The position numbers and the translations under genes are program-made. Shown here piece after piece: positions 24,840-35,954 of a stretch of 64,000 nt of DNA. Source of the stretch: Danio rerio (taxonomy: Eukaryota > Chordata > Actinopteri > Cypriniformes > Danionidae); NCBI RefSeq assembly GCF_049306965.1, contig NC_133184.1:9440001-9504000 (forward strand), read 5' to 3'. The notes beneath the pieces were generated by a model. It was not told the DNA's origin and did no database searches. It worked only from the letters and a program-made list of their open reading frames with translations. Numbering within the stretch: the first letter of the stretch is position 1; each line of letters starts with the position of its first letter.

Positions 24840-25362
24840 CCCTCTACAAGATGTAAAATAAGTCTCTGATGTCCTTAGAGTGTTTATGTGGAGTTTCAGC
24901 TCAAAATACCCCACAAATATTTTTGTATAACTCTTTGAAACTGCCTCTTTTTGGCTTTGATCCAAATTGTGTTATTTTGATGACTCTCTCTTTATACTTT
25001 AAGATTGTGCCCCCAGGGCGACGCAGTGGCACAGTAGGTAGTGCTGTCGGCTCACAGCAATAAGGTCGCTGGTTCGAGTCTCGGTTGGGACAGTTGGCGT
25101 TTCTGTGTGGAGTTTGCATGTTCTCCCTGCATTTGCGTGGGTTTCCTCTGGGTGCTCTGGTTTACCCTACAGTCTTAAAACATGCAGTACAGATGAATTG
25201 GGTAGGCTAAATTGTTAGTAGTGTATGAGTTTTGCTGGAAGGGCATCTGCTGCATAAAAACGTTCTAGATAAGTTGGCGGGTTATTCCACTGTGGCGACC
25301 CTGGATTAATAAAGGACTAAGCCGAAAAGAAAATTAATGTATGATTGTGCCCCCACCCAGTG
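24840..25362. mobile_element. Partial copy of the 8955-12379 MITE, inverted
   Basis: From ctctacaagatgtaaaataa to about 25010 the sequence is the inverse of 12200-12370. It carries a DANA SINE insertion at 25016-25342 with its own target duplication. Confidence 0.6.
25016..25342 (+). mobile_element. DANA/HE1 SINE, near full length
   Basis: A 327-bp copy starts gggcgacgcagtggcacagt with a tRNA-like A box, the B-box ggttcgagtctc, then the DANA body and a 3' tail ending aagccgaaaagaaaattaat. The 13-bp duplication GATTGTGCCCCCA flanks it (25003-25015 and 25343-25355). This is the best-preserved SINE in the window. Confidence 0.95.
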
Positions 25363-26433
25363 GCGTAGCGCAAAATGTGTGGCGTTAGAGAAGGGGGCCC
25401 CAGGTGAATGTAAGAGGTATATGGATCTGAAATCTTTTAACTGACTGACATTAGATATTTTTGCTTCTGGTTTGTTTCTTTTCATAAGTTTGGAACCAAC
25501 TTACAGATTAACGAAAGGTGAAACAAATGGGTGAATACACTAGATTGATTTTTCTCAACCACATTCCTGGAGGACAGAGATGGAAAGAGTAATACAATGT
25601 TCTACTCAAGTTAAAGTACTGTTACTTTACAAAAAAAAATAAAAAATTACCCAAGTAAAAAGTAAAGTTACATGTCTATAAATCTACTCAAGTAAAAGCA
25701 AAAAAAAAAATACTTATTAAAAATGTTCCCACGAGTAAAGTGTAACTATTTCTCAAAAGGGAAAAGACAATATAAATCTCCAATTAGTTGTTTTTATTTG
25801 TATAAGTAACTTTAAAATTTTAAGACCAATAACAAAAATGATATATTATTTAAAATATTTGACAGATTATACTATTTAACAATTTATACAAATTCACAAA
25901 TTCTAATGCAACATCTGTTAGCTATATGGGCTTAATGCACATGGATTTTTAATTTTCAGCCAGGAAGCCCAATGGCTTCCGATGACGTCATTCCATTTCA
26001 AAATTGTCATGTTTAAGATCTGATTTCTTTAAAAATCATTGATCTTCACTGCCTGTTAGATATACGATATGAAGTGGGTTTCAGATCGGACAAGAAGCAC
26101 CGCATTAAAGTCCTTTTCCCCCCGCCATGTTTTTAAAATATGACAGTTTGTTTTACCCCAGTATTTTAGTTGTTGCTAGATTGGATACAGTTGCGGCTGA
26201 AAGTTAACAAGAATTATTTATATTGTTTATTAAATGTGATATTTGTTATATTTTATTAACGTCTACCTCCACCCCAACCTTAAACCCAACTGTCACAGTA
26301 ACGAAAAACAGTAGTTGTATTGACTATTATTTATGCTACCTATTAAATTACCCAATAAATGTAATTTTTTAAAGCCTACCCCAACCCTAAACCCAACCGT
26401 CACAGTACTGTAAAATATTAATTGTTGTTATAC

Positions 26434-26571
26434 ATTCATTCATTCATTTTCTTTTCGGCTTAGTCCCTTTATTAACCTGTGGTCGCCACAGCGGAATGAA
26501 CCGCCAACTTATCCAGCATATGTTTTACGCAGTGGATGCCCTTCCAGCTGCAACCCATCACTGGCCACAGC
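26434..26571 (-). mobile_element. DANA/HE1 SINE 3' fragment, minus strand
   Basis: The (CATT)n tail, then ttttcggcttagtcccttta, gtcgccacagcggaatgaac and gatgcccttccagctgcaac are the inverse of the DANA 3' half. It ends where SINE3 begins, so SINE3 probably inserted here or a deletion joined them. Confidence 0.85.
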
Positions 26572-26572
26572 C

Positions 26573-27100
26573 GTATCACCCTGCCGCCCAAGACCGGTTA
26601 CTCACTGAAGCTAAGCAGGGCTGAGCCTGGTTATTACCTGGATGGGAGACCACTAGGGAACAGTAGTTTCTGTTGGAAGTGGTGTTAGTAAGGCCAGCAG
26701 GGGGCGCTCAACCTGAGGTATATGTGAGTCCTAATGCCCCAGTAAAAGTGAAGGGGACACTACACTGTCAGTGGGCGCCGTTTTAAGGATGAGACGTTAA
26801 ACCGAAGTCCTGACTCTCTGTGGTCATTAAAAATCCCATGGCACTTCGCCATACGATCATGGCCTCCCAATCATCCCCATCCACCGAATTGGCTTGATCA
26901 CTGTCTCTCCACTCCACCAATAGCTGGTGTGTGGTGAGCGCACTGGCGCCAATGTCCTGTGGCTGCTGTCGCATCATCCAAGTGGATGCTGCACACTGGT
27001 GGTGGTGTGGAGAGAACCCCCTCATGATTGTGAAGCGCTTTAGGTGTATGGCCATACACAATAAATGCGCTATATAAATACACATTACATTACATTACAT
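26573..27100 (+). mobile_element. SINE3 (5S rRNA-derived SINE)
   Basis: The head holds a 5S rRNA-like internal promoter: gaagctaagcagggctgagc, then tggttattacctggatggga and gaccactagg, matching the A and C boxes of 5S genes. The body continues with gaagtggtgttagtaaggcc and gatgagacgttaaaccga. The 3' end (aagcgctttaggtgtatggc, then ATTAC repeats) is the LINE-type tail used for mobilisation. Confidence 0.85.
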
Positions 27101-27718
27101 CACTGCGAAACCCATACACAAATTCTCAAAAAAACTACTTAAGTACAGTAACATGAGTAAATGTAATTCAATACTTTCCACCTCTGCTGGAGGACCAACT
27201 CTGGCTCATTTAGATATATTTTAAGATCCTTAGTAAGCCATAACCTGTTATTTGAGTACATTTGAATTGTTTCAGTCTTAACACAACTAATGGTATTATG
27301 TATATGTCCACAAGCATCAAAGGACACGTGCCACATGTATCTTTATAGTAGTCTGCTGTAGGTTCCTCTTTTGCTCTGATCTGTACAAAGTTGTATCTCT
27401 TTAGTTTCTGGTTTAAACTTAGCTCAATATTTGGGTAAAGGTGTATACAGTATATAATGTTCTGATCTGACTTCCCCAACTAAAGGCGACACACAGTTTT
27501 ATATCCATCTTTTATATTACCAAACATTTATCCAACATGCGTGTTAATCGAGTAATTCAGTCTACATACTTATATGAAGTGGGCAAATGGCTTGATAACT
27601 CGTACGAGTTCAAATCTTCCAAGTATTAAACCTGGTTGATCAGATGAGTCAGTCAAAGTGTCATTATAAATGTCTGTTAATTTGCTTGCAGCTTCCTCAT
27701 TTTAATAAAATTTCATAC

Positions 27719-27818
27719 CTGCGTGTAGGTGAGAATGCCATTCACCACATTTGGTCTTGAGCCGGTTGCAATCACAAACGCAGCCAGACACAACGCCAAC
27801 CAAGGCAGAAACCCTCAT
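27719..27818 (-). pseudogene. Candidate decayed signal-peptide exon
   Basis: On the minus strand, before a donor (acgcag/gtatga), one frame reads GFLPWLALCLAAFVIATGSR then PNVVNGILTYTQ, which looks like a signal peptide and mature start. That frame has a TGA just before it and no ATG. The available ATG at 27818 is in another frame (MRVSALVGVVSG). This may be a frameshifted remnant of a secreted-protein gene. The family is not recognised. Confidence 0.3.
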
Positions 27819-27829
27819 ATTTAAGAGTA

Positions 27830-29072
27830 TTTAAAAAAAAAAAGCAGAAACAAACATAAGAACTTCTTTTTAACAAGGCAAACCAACATAAGATTACAAC
27901 AGATGAAGGACTGGGTCTGCAGCAGAGCCACACCACTTCCATTACACAGCTACTAAATAATGTTTTTGAGCCAACGTGTTGAAAACATTTTTGAAGCTTC
28001 TGTGTTTTTTATGTGTACACAATGTCTATGCGCACTACAACTAGGTTAATAAATACAGTGCAGCTGGGATGACAATAAAACCCTAAATAATAGGTCACCT
28101 TTGGTTCCCTCAATGTTGTCCTCTGGTGGTTTTTTCATGGATGATTTAAATACAGAAAAAATATGTTACTAAGTAGCTCAGAATGTTTGGGCTGCAAATT
28201 TGTGCAAATACTGTTTTAGAAAAAAAAAAATTAAATATTGTCAAATTACATTAACCACAGACTAATGGTCTGCATTCTCACCTCTGTACCACGGGACCCG
28301 ACCAGATTTCTTGTGGCGCAGGATTAAATTTCAGAATAAAATGAAGTAGGGGGTGATAACTCTAGTGTAATTTGAACAGGAGCGGGCTGTTTAACAATAT
28401 AGCGTTCCCGAGTCCTGATGTTATTTCAGAACAACTAAATATTTGTGATTTCCTCATTTTTATTGAGCATCCTTGAATGACGTTCAGTTCGCATTAGAAA
28501 GTGATCAGTTTACTGTTAGGAAACACACATAAGGAAAGTCTGATGTATGGGAATCTTTCTCATGTGTCATAGATGCAAATAATACTTTTTTTTTCCTTTG
28601 CGCAATGTGATAATACCCTAAAATTTTAAACCTTTTAGCAGTCACAAAAACCTCAGGTTCAAGGCGGCACTCATGTCTCATTAAAAAGAGGCGAACAAAA
28701 ACATTTAGCCTACAATCCTTGCACAACCTACAGTTTTATCTGTTATCTCTCTCTCTTGGTAGTACCAGATTTAAACGTGAGATTTTGGAAACCAGATCTA
28801 AATTTAGCAGGAACGGTCAGATCAGGTTGAAAATTGAAAAAGGGGGCAGCGGATAAACAAAGACTGAATATACAGAGGGAGTGGTTAGGGACAATAAAAA
28901 CAGTCTCGTGCAGACCTCTACCACAGACCCCAAACTCAAAAGCCTGTAAGACAATCTTGAAGAAATCGGCGGTAAACTAGACTATAAAAAACCTTGGAAA
29001 AGTTTTCCATATTTTGTGATTTATATTTTTATATTTCCCTGTTTGTTTATTTATGCTTTTGAATTGCATTAT
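27830..29072. other. No recognisable feature (intron of gene 2)
   Basis: Mixed AT-rich sequence. A minus-strand frame at 28505-28726 has no recognised motif. No terminal repeats or exon candidates were found. Confidence 0.35.
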
Positions 29073-29080
29073 GTTGCCTG

Positions 29081-30097
29081 TAGGGGTGTCTCGATTTAGA
29101 TTTTTAATCGAAATCGATCAAAATTTATGCTCAACTTCGATTATCAAATAAAAAAATAGAATCGTCGATGCTGCCACGCCCACATGTCACGTTAGCTTGG
29201 CTTGCCAAGCGGGGAAAAAACATGCTTGTTGAAGTGCTTGTTAAACTGCAGACGCAGGAGACCCGTCGACAGAGCTTAAACCCTCTCCTCTTTCAATGAA
29301 GTCGCCGGTGTGGAAGTATTTTGGATTTCCAGTGAGTTATGTTGACAACGTTCGTGTTGTCGACAAAAAAAAAAAACACAGTTTGCAAGCTCTGCTATGT
29401 ACGTATTACGGTTGGGATGATAGACGATGGGCGCATCCCGATCCTCCGCCCTGCACCCGTTGCAAATCCGCTCGCAAAAAATACACACTCAGGCCCTGTT
29501 TACACTAATATGTCTTTGTTTTTAAATGGCATTTTAGAACGACAACAATCCACATCCACACTGGCGTGTAGCATTTCTGAGCAGCCCTCCTTCCTCACTA
29601 CTGCTGAAAACGCACATCACGTGACCACACACACACTCATTCACACACAGATACAGACGCACACACATTGTCATGCGCTCGAGACAGCAGGTCAAGGCAG
29701 TCAGCGAGTCAGTAGACTGCTTCCATCTTTTACTTTCACACAAGTACTTAGTCATTTTAGCGAACACCTCAGGTACTGTTGGCTGGTTTCTGTTGGTTGT
29801 GCACCTTTTTTACCGACGCCATTATAACGACAGAGATCACTGCCTATTCACGAGTCCCGCAGAAAAAGTGATTGACAGGTGGTAATAATGTGTGTAACTT
29901 GCCTTTATTCATTTACTGGATGATTTGTTTATGGGTAAAACAAAGACCATGCAAGTCAGGTAGTTTAAACGGTAGGCTACTAATAATTAATTCGTTATTA
30001 ATTAATTAATTATTCATAATCGAAAATCGAATCGAATCGTGACTTTAGAATCGAAAACGTAATCGAATCGAGGATTTGGAGGATCGTGACACCCTTA
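29081..30097. mobile_element. hAT-type transposon, about 1.0 kb
   Basis: It starts TAGGGGTGTCTCGATTTAG and ends with the inverse of TAAGGGTGTCACGATCCTCC. The 8-bp duplication GTTGCCTG flanks it exactly (29073-29080 and 30098-30105). The inner arms contain aatcgaatcg repeats typical of such ends. Part of another MITE (from 29492) lies inside. The 162-codon plus frame at 29339-29827 runs through (AC)-rich repeat and is not a gene. Confidence 0.85.
29492..29800. repeat. Fragment of the MITE family at 17036-17556
   Basis: It starts ggccctgtttacactaatat and has the atccacatccacactggcgt and cacatcacgtgaccac blocks of that family. The other end is not found within the surrounding hAT element. Confidence 0.5.
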
Positions 30098-30823
30098 GTT
30101 GCCTGTTCTGGTTTGCTAAAGCTATGTTGGGGAGACATATTTTGTGACGTTTTGGCTTAACGCAGTTCACCAATTCCACAGAATTTTAAGCTCTCTCACC
30201 TAAAATAAAAATATTTTTAAAACATTTAGAATGAAGAACTGCTTTATTACAATTATTTATTAACTGATATTTTACAAAACTACATTTTCCAGAAGTTACT
30301 GGAGTGTTTGTTCATATCTTTGAGAGAGCATTGCCTGCACATTAACCTAATTTCAAAAAAAATTTCCTGGTATGTGAATTTATCTGATTTTGTTATGCAT
30401 GCAAAAGTACATGGGCCTAAATATAGGTTTTATGTAAATAGAAAAATAGATGCTGCGCAGTTTGACTCTTGCTCACAGATTAGTTTCTCTGGCATTGTTA
30501 AACAAACTCAAATATGTCCCTATATTGGAGAGTACAAGCATCAAAGAAAAACTATCACAAACTTATATTAAATGCTATAGTTTTAGATGTATACCCAAAA
30601 TAAATATTAAATAAATAAATAAATAAAAACACTTGCTGCTATATCTAATCAATTACTCATTTGCACATTTGTGTTTGCTTTGGAACATTTTAAAAATTGC
30701 TTTATTATATACAGTTTCATATATTCAGAGTTGAAAATATTTCAACTTTATTAAACTTGATTAAAAGTTTATTTAAAGGAGTTTTTTTGTCCTATAAATG
30801 ATCGCTAAGTACTTAGTACTATT

Positions 30824-32238
30824 AAAGGGGAGAACTTATTAATTAAGAGAATACCTGATGGTGTTCCTTAAGTTGAGCCTTAGATTTTTTTTCTTTATTG
30901 CAACCCAAGCTTTTTAGCGCAAAGAAAGAAAAAAAATAATAACATTCACTCACATTTAAGTGGTCCCAAACTTGTATGAATTTCTTTTATTTGTGAAAAC
31001 AAATAGAGTTATTTAGAAGAAAGCCGAAAACCTGGAACCATTGACCATTGATCTATAGTACGAAAAATAAATACTATGTAAATCTCAAAGTTTCTTTAGA
31101 CAAAATATATACAATCACTGGTGTCAACTGCTTGTTAATGCAAATTTCTCACATGGCTGCAACTCAATGCATTAAATCATGTCGACAAGTAAGTAAGGTG
31201 ATTTAAGTGACTTTAAACGTGGCATGGTTGTTAATGCCAGATGGGCTGGTCTGAGTATTTCAGAAACTGCTGATCTGCTGAGATTTTCATGCACCACCAT
31301 TACTAGGGTTTGCTGTTGCAAATGTTCCAAAAGGAGAAAATATACAGTGAGGGGCAGTTCTGAGAGCTCAAATGCCTTGTTGAGGTAAGAGGAGAATGGC
31401 CAGACTGGTTAAAGCTAATAGAAGGGCAACAGCAACTCAAATAACCACTTGCTACAACTAAGGTATGCTGAAGAGCATTTCTGAATGCACAACATGTCCA
31501 ACCTTGAAGTGGATGGCCTACAACAGCAGAAGACTGTAATGGATGCTGCCACTCCTGTCAGCTAAGAACAGGAAACTGAGGCTACAGTTTGTACAGGCTC
31601 ACCAAAATAGGACAACAGACGATTGAAAAAACGTTGACTGGTCTGATGAGTCTCGATTTCTGCTGCTACTTTTGGATGGTGGGGTCAGAATTTGGCCTCA
31701 ATAACATGAAACCATGGATCCATCATTGTCTCTACTGTTCAGGCTGGTGGTCTTGGCACATTTTGGGCCATTTGTAACAATTAGGCATTGTACACGCCAC
31801 AGCCTACCTGAGTATTGCCGCTGACCATGTCCATCCCTTTATGACTACAGTGTGCCTGTCTTCTGATGGCTACTTCCAGCAGAATAAAACACCATATCAT
31901 AAAGAGCAAATCATTTAGATTTGTTTTTTGAACATGACAATGAGTTCACTGTACTCTAAGGGCTCTGAGGAGCAGTCACCATATATCAATCCTGAATCTC
32001 AAAAACGTTTCTGAGGAATATTTTCAGTACCTTGTTGAATCTATGCCACGAAGGATTAAGGCAGCTCTGAAAGAAAAAGGGGGTCCTACCCGGTATTAGT
32101 AAGCTGTACCTTATAAAGTGGCCGGTAAGTGTATTTTTTTGTGTTCAACTGAAGAGAGTCTTATATAAGTTTAGAACAAGTTTAGAAAAGGGTTAGAAAA
32201 TGATGATAGAATTAAAATTTTTAGGTTATTCCTTTCAG
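30824..32238. mobile_element. Palindromic MITE split by a Tc1 element
   Basis: The left half (to about 31107) includes gaagaaagccgaaaacctgg and accattgacc; the right half (from about 32133) includes aatgatgatagaattaaaat and ends ggttattcctttca. The order matches intact relatives at 43603-43917 and 60393-60692. The Tc1 fossil sits exactly between the halves. Confidence 0.6.
31108..32132 (+). mobile_element. Tc1-like transposon, nearly full length but decayed
   Basis: The transposase is recognisable in order: HTH region (actttaaacgtggcatggtt, gctggtctgagtatttcaga), central part (cagctaagaacaggaaactg, gattgaaaaaacgttgactg), then catgtccatccctttatgac and the final tctatgccacgaaggattaa. The right end reads aaagtggccggtaagtgta. 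Many stops and small gaps; the SPDLN/first acidic region is largely lost. A 153-bp fragment of the same family is at 2683-2835. Confidence 0.8.
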
Positions 32239-32429
32239 AGCTTTCCTGCTGCCCTGCTCAGTTAGGATTTAAACAAAGATGTACATTTTTGTTATGTAGC
32301 CTTTCCGTTAAAACTTACACATCTGATAACATCGTGTAAAACAGCGTGGTGTTTAGATCTGATGCAAGTTCAACGCCTTACGTAATACCCACACTTGCAG
32401 TCTTTGTGTTTGAACAATTCTCTTTTTTC

Positions 32430-32696
32430 ATCCCTTACTAAAAATACTGCAGTTTTTTAAAGGAATGCAGTTTTAGTTAACTTCTGAAAAGAGCAGTTTT
32501 TTTGGACACAAAAAACAGCACTATTACTGCAATTCAACTGAAGTACAATGCAACCAACTGCTGTAAAATTACTGCAGTTCAACTAAATTACTACTACAAT
32601 ACACCTGCAGTACAACTACTGCAATACAACTGAAGTACTACTACAGTTCACTTGCAGTACAACTTAGCAATAGTACTGAAGTTATACTACTAGACT
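32430..32696. repeat. Degenerate tandem repeat of ctgcagt/acaactg words
   Basis: The words actgcagttcaactgaagta and near variants recur about every 30 bp, sometimes inverted. No coding content. Confidence 0.6.
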
Positions 32697-32892
32697 GCAA
32701 AAAATGCTTTTCTTAGATTTTTGGTCTCGTTTCTAGTCCAAATATCTAAAAACTCTTAAATCATGAAGACTTTTCTAGACAAGCAAAACATACTGTCTTG
32801 TTTTAAGATATAAAATGCCAAAATTAAGTGAATTTTTTCTTAAAACAAGCTAAATAATCTGCCAATGGAGTAGGCAAAATAATCTTATGTCA
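32697..32892. mobile_element. Short MITE
   Basis: A gactgcaaaaaatgcttttc start, a tttctagtccaaatatctaa block and an imperfect inverted layout (ttttctagacaagcaaaaca with cttaaaacaagctaaataat) are typical of a short fish MITE. The family is not named. Confidence 0.5.
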
Positions 32893-33889
32893 TCTACTGT
32901 TACCCCATGTAACTCGGTAAGGAATCTTGGGGTGATCCTGCAGGAGGTAACCGTAGATGCTCCCAGTTGGATGGAGAAATTATGTTGAATGCATGGAGTT
33001 TCAGGGAAGATGAGAAGTTTCGTTTTTGCAGATTAAGCTGTAGGTGATGGTTTTTCATTTAAGCCGAGATATCCTCCTGGTATTTACTCTTGGCTCTCCG
33101 TGACAGCGGTCGCACTTTGTTCCTCTCACTCCCATATCTCACATGACTGGCTCCTTTTGTCTCATCTTATTCTATCTCTGAGGCTCTCCTTCCCCTGCTC
33201 TCCAAACAAATAAGGAATTATGAACTTGATCAACTGGTCCCTGAACGCAATTGACACCATCTCGAGGAGAAGTCTGGGTTTGGGGGAACTCAACTGTCCT
33301 GTGGGGATGTTTGTAGCTGTAGCTTGTGTGCTGGCAACTCTGTCCCTATATGAAATTGAAGTTATCTATCTATTCAGACTTTGATAAAAGGGCTTCTACT
33401 GATGGGCTTATGGTGGTGAGCAGAGTTGTTGCAAATCAGCCTGTGGTGGTTATAGACCTCTAATTGGAAAACATCAGGGTGAAACTAGAAGCTTTGCAAC
33501 GAGTTTTGAACAGACCTGGAGACCAATGATGGACATATATCTGCAAAATTGGAAGATATTGACCCAAATTTGAAAAACCCTTTCTTCTCTTTTGGCTTCC
33601 CTGTGACTCTCCTGCCAGACGGCCTTGGCTGGAGACAAACAACTTCCTCCAGACAACAAAATAACAAGATACACTGAATTCCTGCTCCCTGTTCCAAAGA
33701 TACTTGTTGAGACTCTACAAGCTTACATGGATACACAGCTACAGATAAACATCCTATGCATTTGTGTGTTGGGGTTAGGATTAGTGTAAGTTGACACGTA
33801 CTTGCACAGTGTCTTATAGTCAGTTAAATGTCTGTTGAAGGAGCAGTATCAGCAGATATTAAGCAGACAGTCTAATCATACTTCCAGCC
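32893..33889. other. Unassigned repeat-like sequence
   Basis: An open stretch on the plus strand from 33220 reads MNLINWSLNAIDTISRRSLG then ELNCPVGMFVAVACVLATLS, which looks protein-like but is short and is not flanked by clear splice sites. At 33770-33860 the text matches the MITE family at 37551-37777 (ttagtgtaagttgacacgta). Probably decayed transposon. Confidence 0.35.
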
Positions 33890-34262
33890 TCCACGGCGGT
33901 GACTGAAGCTCTGCACACGACTTTTGGCCAGCGGAAAAATTAAAATGGTCGTGCCCAACTGAGTCTGGTTCTCTCAAGGTTTTTTTTCTTCACTCCTATC
34001 AGGTAAAGTTTTTTTTCCCTCTCCGCTGTCGCCACTGGCTCGCATGGTTCAGGATTGGTAGAGCTACGCATTGATGAATTTGCTCTTCAGTGTTTGAACT
34101 CTCAGTAATGATTTTAAATCACACTGAACTGAGCTAAACTGAACTGAACTTAAACACTAAAAACTGAACTACCCTGTTCCAGTTACTATGACCATTTATG
34201 TGAAGCTGCTTTGACACATTCTACATTGTAAAAGCGCTATACAAATAAAGCTAAATTGAATT
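33890..34262 (+). mobile_element. 3' end of a LINE or LINE-tailed repeat, with (ATTGA)n tail
   Basis: It includes gagtctggttctctcaaggt, then ctgctttgacacattctaca, gcgctatacaaataaagcta and a short ATTGA tandem tail. It is inserted in a MITE of the 37551-37777 family, whose end resumes at 34270 (tggaccatcaaaattaagtg). Confidence 0.5.
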
Positions 34263-34429
34263 GAATTGAATACTCAAATGGACCATCAAAATTAAGTGTT
34301 ACCAATATTTCTAAAACCTACCTCTTGTCTGACCTGTCTTCCCCTGAAATGTGTGATGTTTGTGCATGGCACTTTTACACTACATGTAAAAGTGTATGTG
34401 ACAAATAAAGACTTCATCATCATCATCAT

Positions 34430-35620
34430 CAGGTAGTGCGAGATCCTTGCAGCTATGGTTGGGTAAAAAAGATAGAGCTGCATGTCATTGGCATAACAAG
34501 TCTATGAGAAACCATGTGACTAGATGGTGGTTCTTAATGATGTGGTGAAAATAGAAAATAGAAGAGGACCAAGAACAGATCCTTGAGGTACTCCAGTGAC
34601 CAGCTGATAAGCTTTGGAAACCTCTCCTTTCCAGGTTAATATAAATGATCTGCCAGTGAGGTAGGGGTGGGGTTACATTGATGCCTATTGAGGACAATAA
34701 TTCGGTGATTTACTTTATCAAAAGCTGCAGACAGGTCCAGTAAAAAAAGCAGAATATATGATTTGGCAATCCACAATCTTCAGTGGTTGAAAGTAGTGTG
34801 GTCTCAATGGAATGTCCACATTTGGAGCTGGTTTGCATCCAGCAGGATAAAGTGTGTTAAAAATGTAGACGTTTGGATGAAAACAACCATACCTAATGTT
34901 TGGGCACTAAAAGGAAGGAGAGAGAACAGTCAGTAATGATCAACTCTTGAGGTGTTGAGTGATGGTTTTTGAGCAGGAAATTAAACGTCCTAAATAGTTT
35001 GTGGGTGTCTGAGGTGTTGTTGATTTTGTTATGTTTGTATACTGGAGGGTTTTGGCCTAATGAAGATAGGAGGAAAATCGTGCCAGTAGGGCTTGATAGC
35101 TGCCAAGGTCAGTCAGGGCTTTTGGTTTGCACCATGCTCTCTGTTGCCCTAAATGCTGTCTGCTATTTTTTCAGAACATTGGAGAGCCGGGGGTTAGAGG
35201 GAGAAGAGCGCTGATCTTAATGTTAAATGTTAAAGTGGAACAGAGCATTTCAAGAAGTGAAAAGCGGGTGTGTGAGAGAAGAGAGGGTGTAACAGTGGAG
35301 GAGAAGTGTTTGGAGGACAGAGAGTGCAGATGGCATCTAAAAGAGGCAGTGTGGTTGTGGGTAGCAGCGAGTCAAAAGTAATGCAGATGTGCTCTGAAGT
35401 ATGCAATGGTTTACCTGTGGCTTTATCAGAAGCGCAATGGCTTGTGCAGATAAGGTCCAGTTGATTGCCAGATTCATGTGTGCTTTTAATGGTAAGCCAA
35501 CTGAGGTTGAATAATGAAATTAGAGAATAGAAATTCTGAAGTCAACGTTAAAGTCAACTAATACTACCAGTGGGCTGGCATCCTCGGGGAATGAGAACAG
35601 CAGCCCATCCAATTTTATTT
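34430..35620 (-). mobile_element. L2/CR1-type LINE remnant, decayed
   Basis: On the minus strand scattered pieces of the LINE protein appear in order: an endonuclease-like PLVVLVDFNVDF (GDFN region), linker text with CHLHSLSSKHFSSTVTPSL, and a reverse-transcriptase piece (DLSAAFDKVNHRI as DNA gcttttgataaagtaaatca). All frames are broken. Much older than the LINE at 49956-52909. Confidence 0.6.
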
Positions 35621-35954
35621 TATTTAAGCAAATAAAATGTGGATAATATATTGATAGGTTCTTTTATGTATCAATATAGTATCACCACAAAAATCACAAT
35701 ACTATGCTGTACTAAAATGTTTTATATGCAAATTCTTGCAATGTTATTACACTATTTACATTTTTCACCAGGCATTGCATTGTTTAATTGTTTCCATTTA
35801 TAGTTGCACATTACACACATTTTTTAAATGTTTCTGCACTACATGCATTTTTAACATCTAGACCTATGGGTAGTTAAATATTTGTATTCAGTTTTCTCAT
35901 TTTCTAGTTGTAAAACTAAATATATTTACTACAGAATTAAAAGTGCACCTCAGC

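Larger units (their letters stand above)
25575..27186. mobile_element. hAT-type transposon, 1.6 kb, carrying two SINEs
   Basis: It begins CAGAGATGGAAAGAGTA and ends tactttccacctctg (inverse CAGAGGTGGAAAGTA). The 8-bp duplication CTGGAGGA flanks it exactly (25567-25574 and 27187-27194). The host site is itself a short MITE with a ctcaaccacattcctggagg block. A DANA fragment and a SINE3 lie inside. No transposase frame. Confidence 0.85.

Noticed and set aside
25016-25110. A tRNA gene
   Set aside because: The A and B boxes belong to the head of a DANA SINE with target duplications; no cloverleaf 3' half is present.
26573-26700. A true 5S rRNA gene
   Set aside because: The 5S-like text is only the promoter head; it continues into the SINE3 body and LINE-type tail, so it is a SINE.
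29339-29827. 162-codon plus-strand open frame
   Set aside because: It runs through a hAT end, an (AC)-rich run and part of a MITE; composition (THTLIHTQIQTHTH) is repeat-driven.
33220-33365. Exon of a host gene (MNLINWSLNAIDTISRR)
   Set aside because: The stretch is protein-like, but there is no clear acceptor or donor and the surroundings are decayed repeats; I could not support it as an exon.
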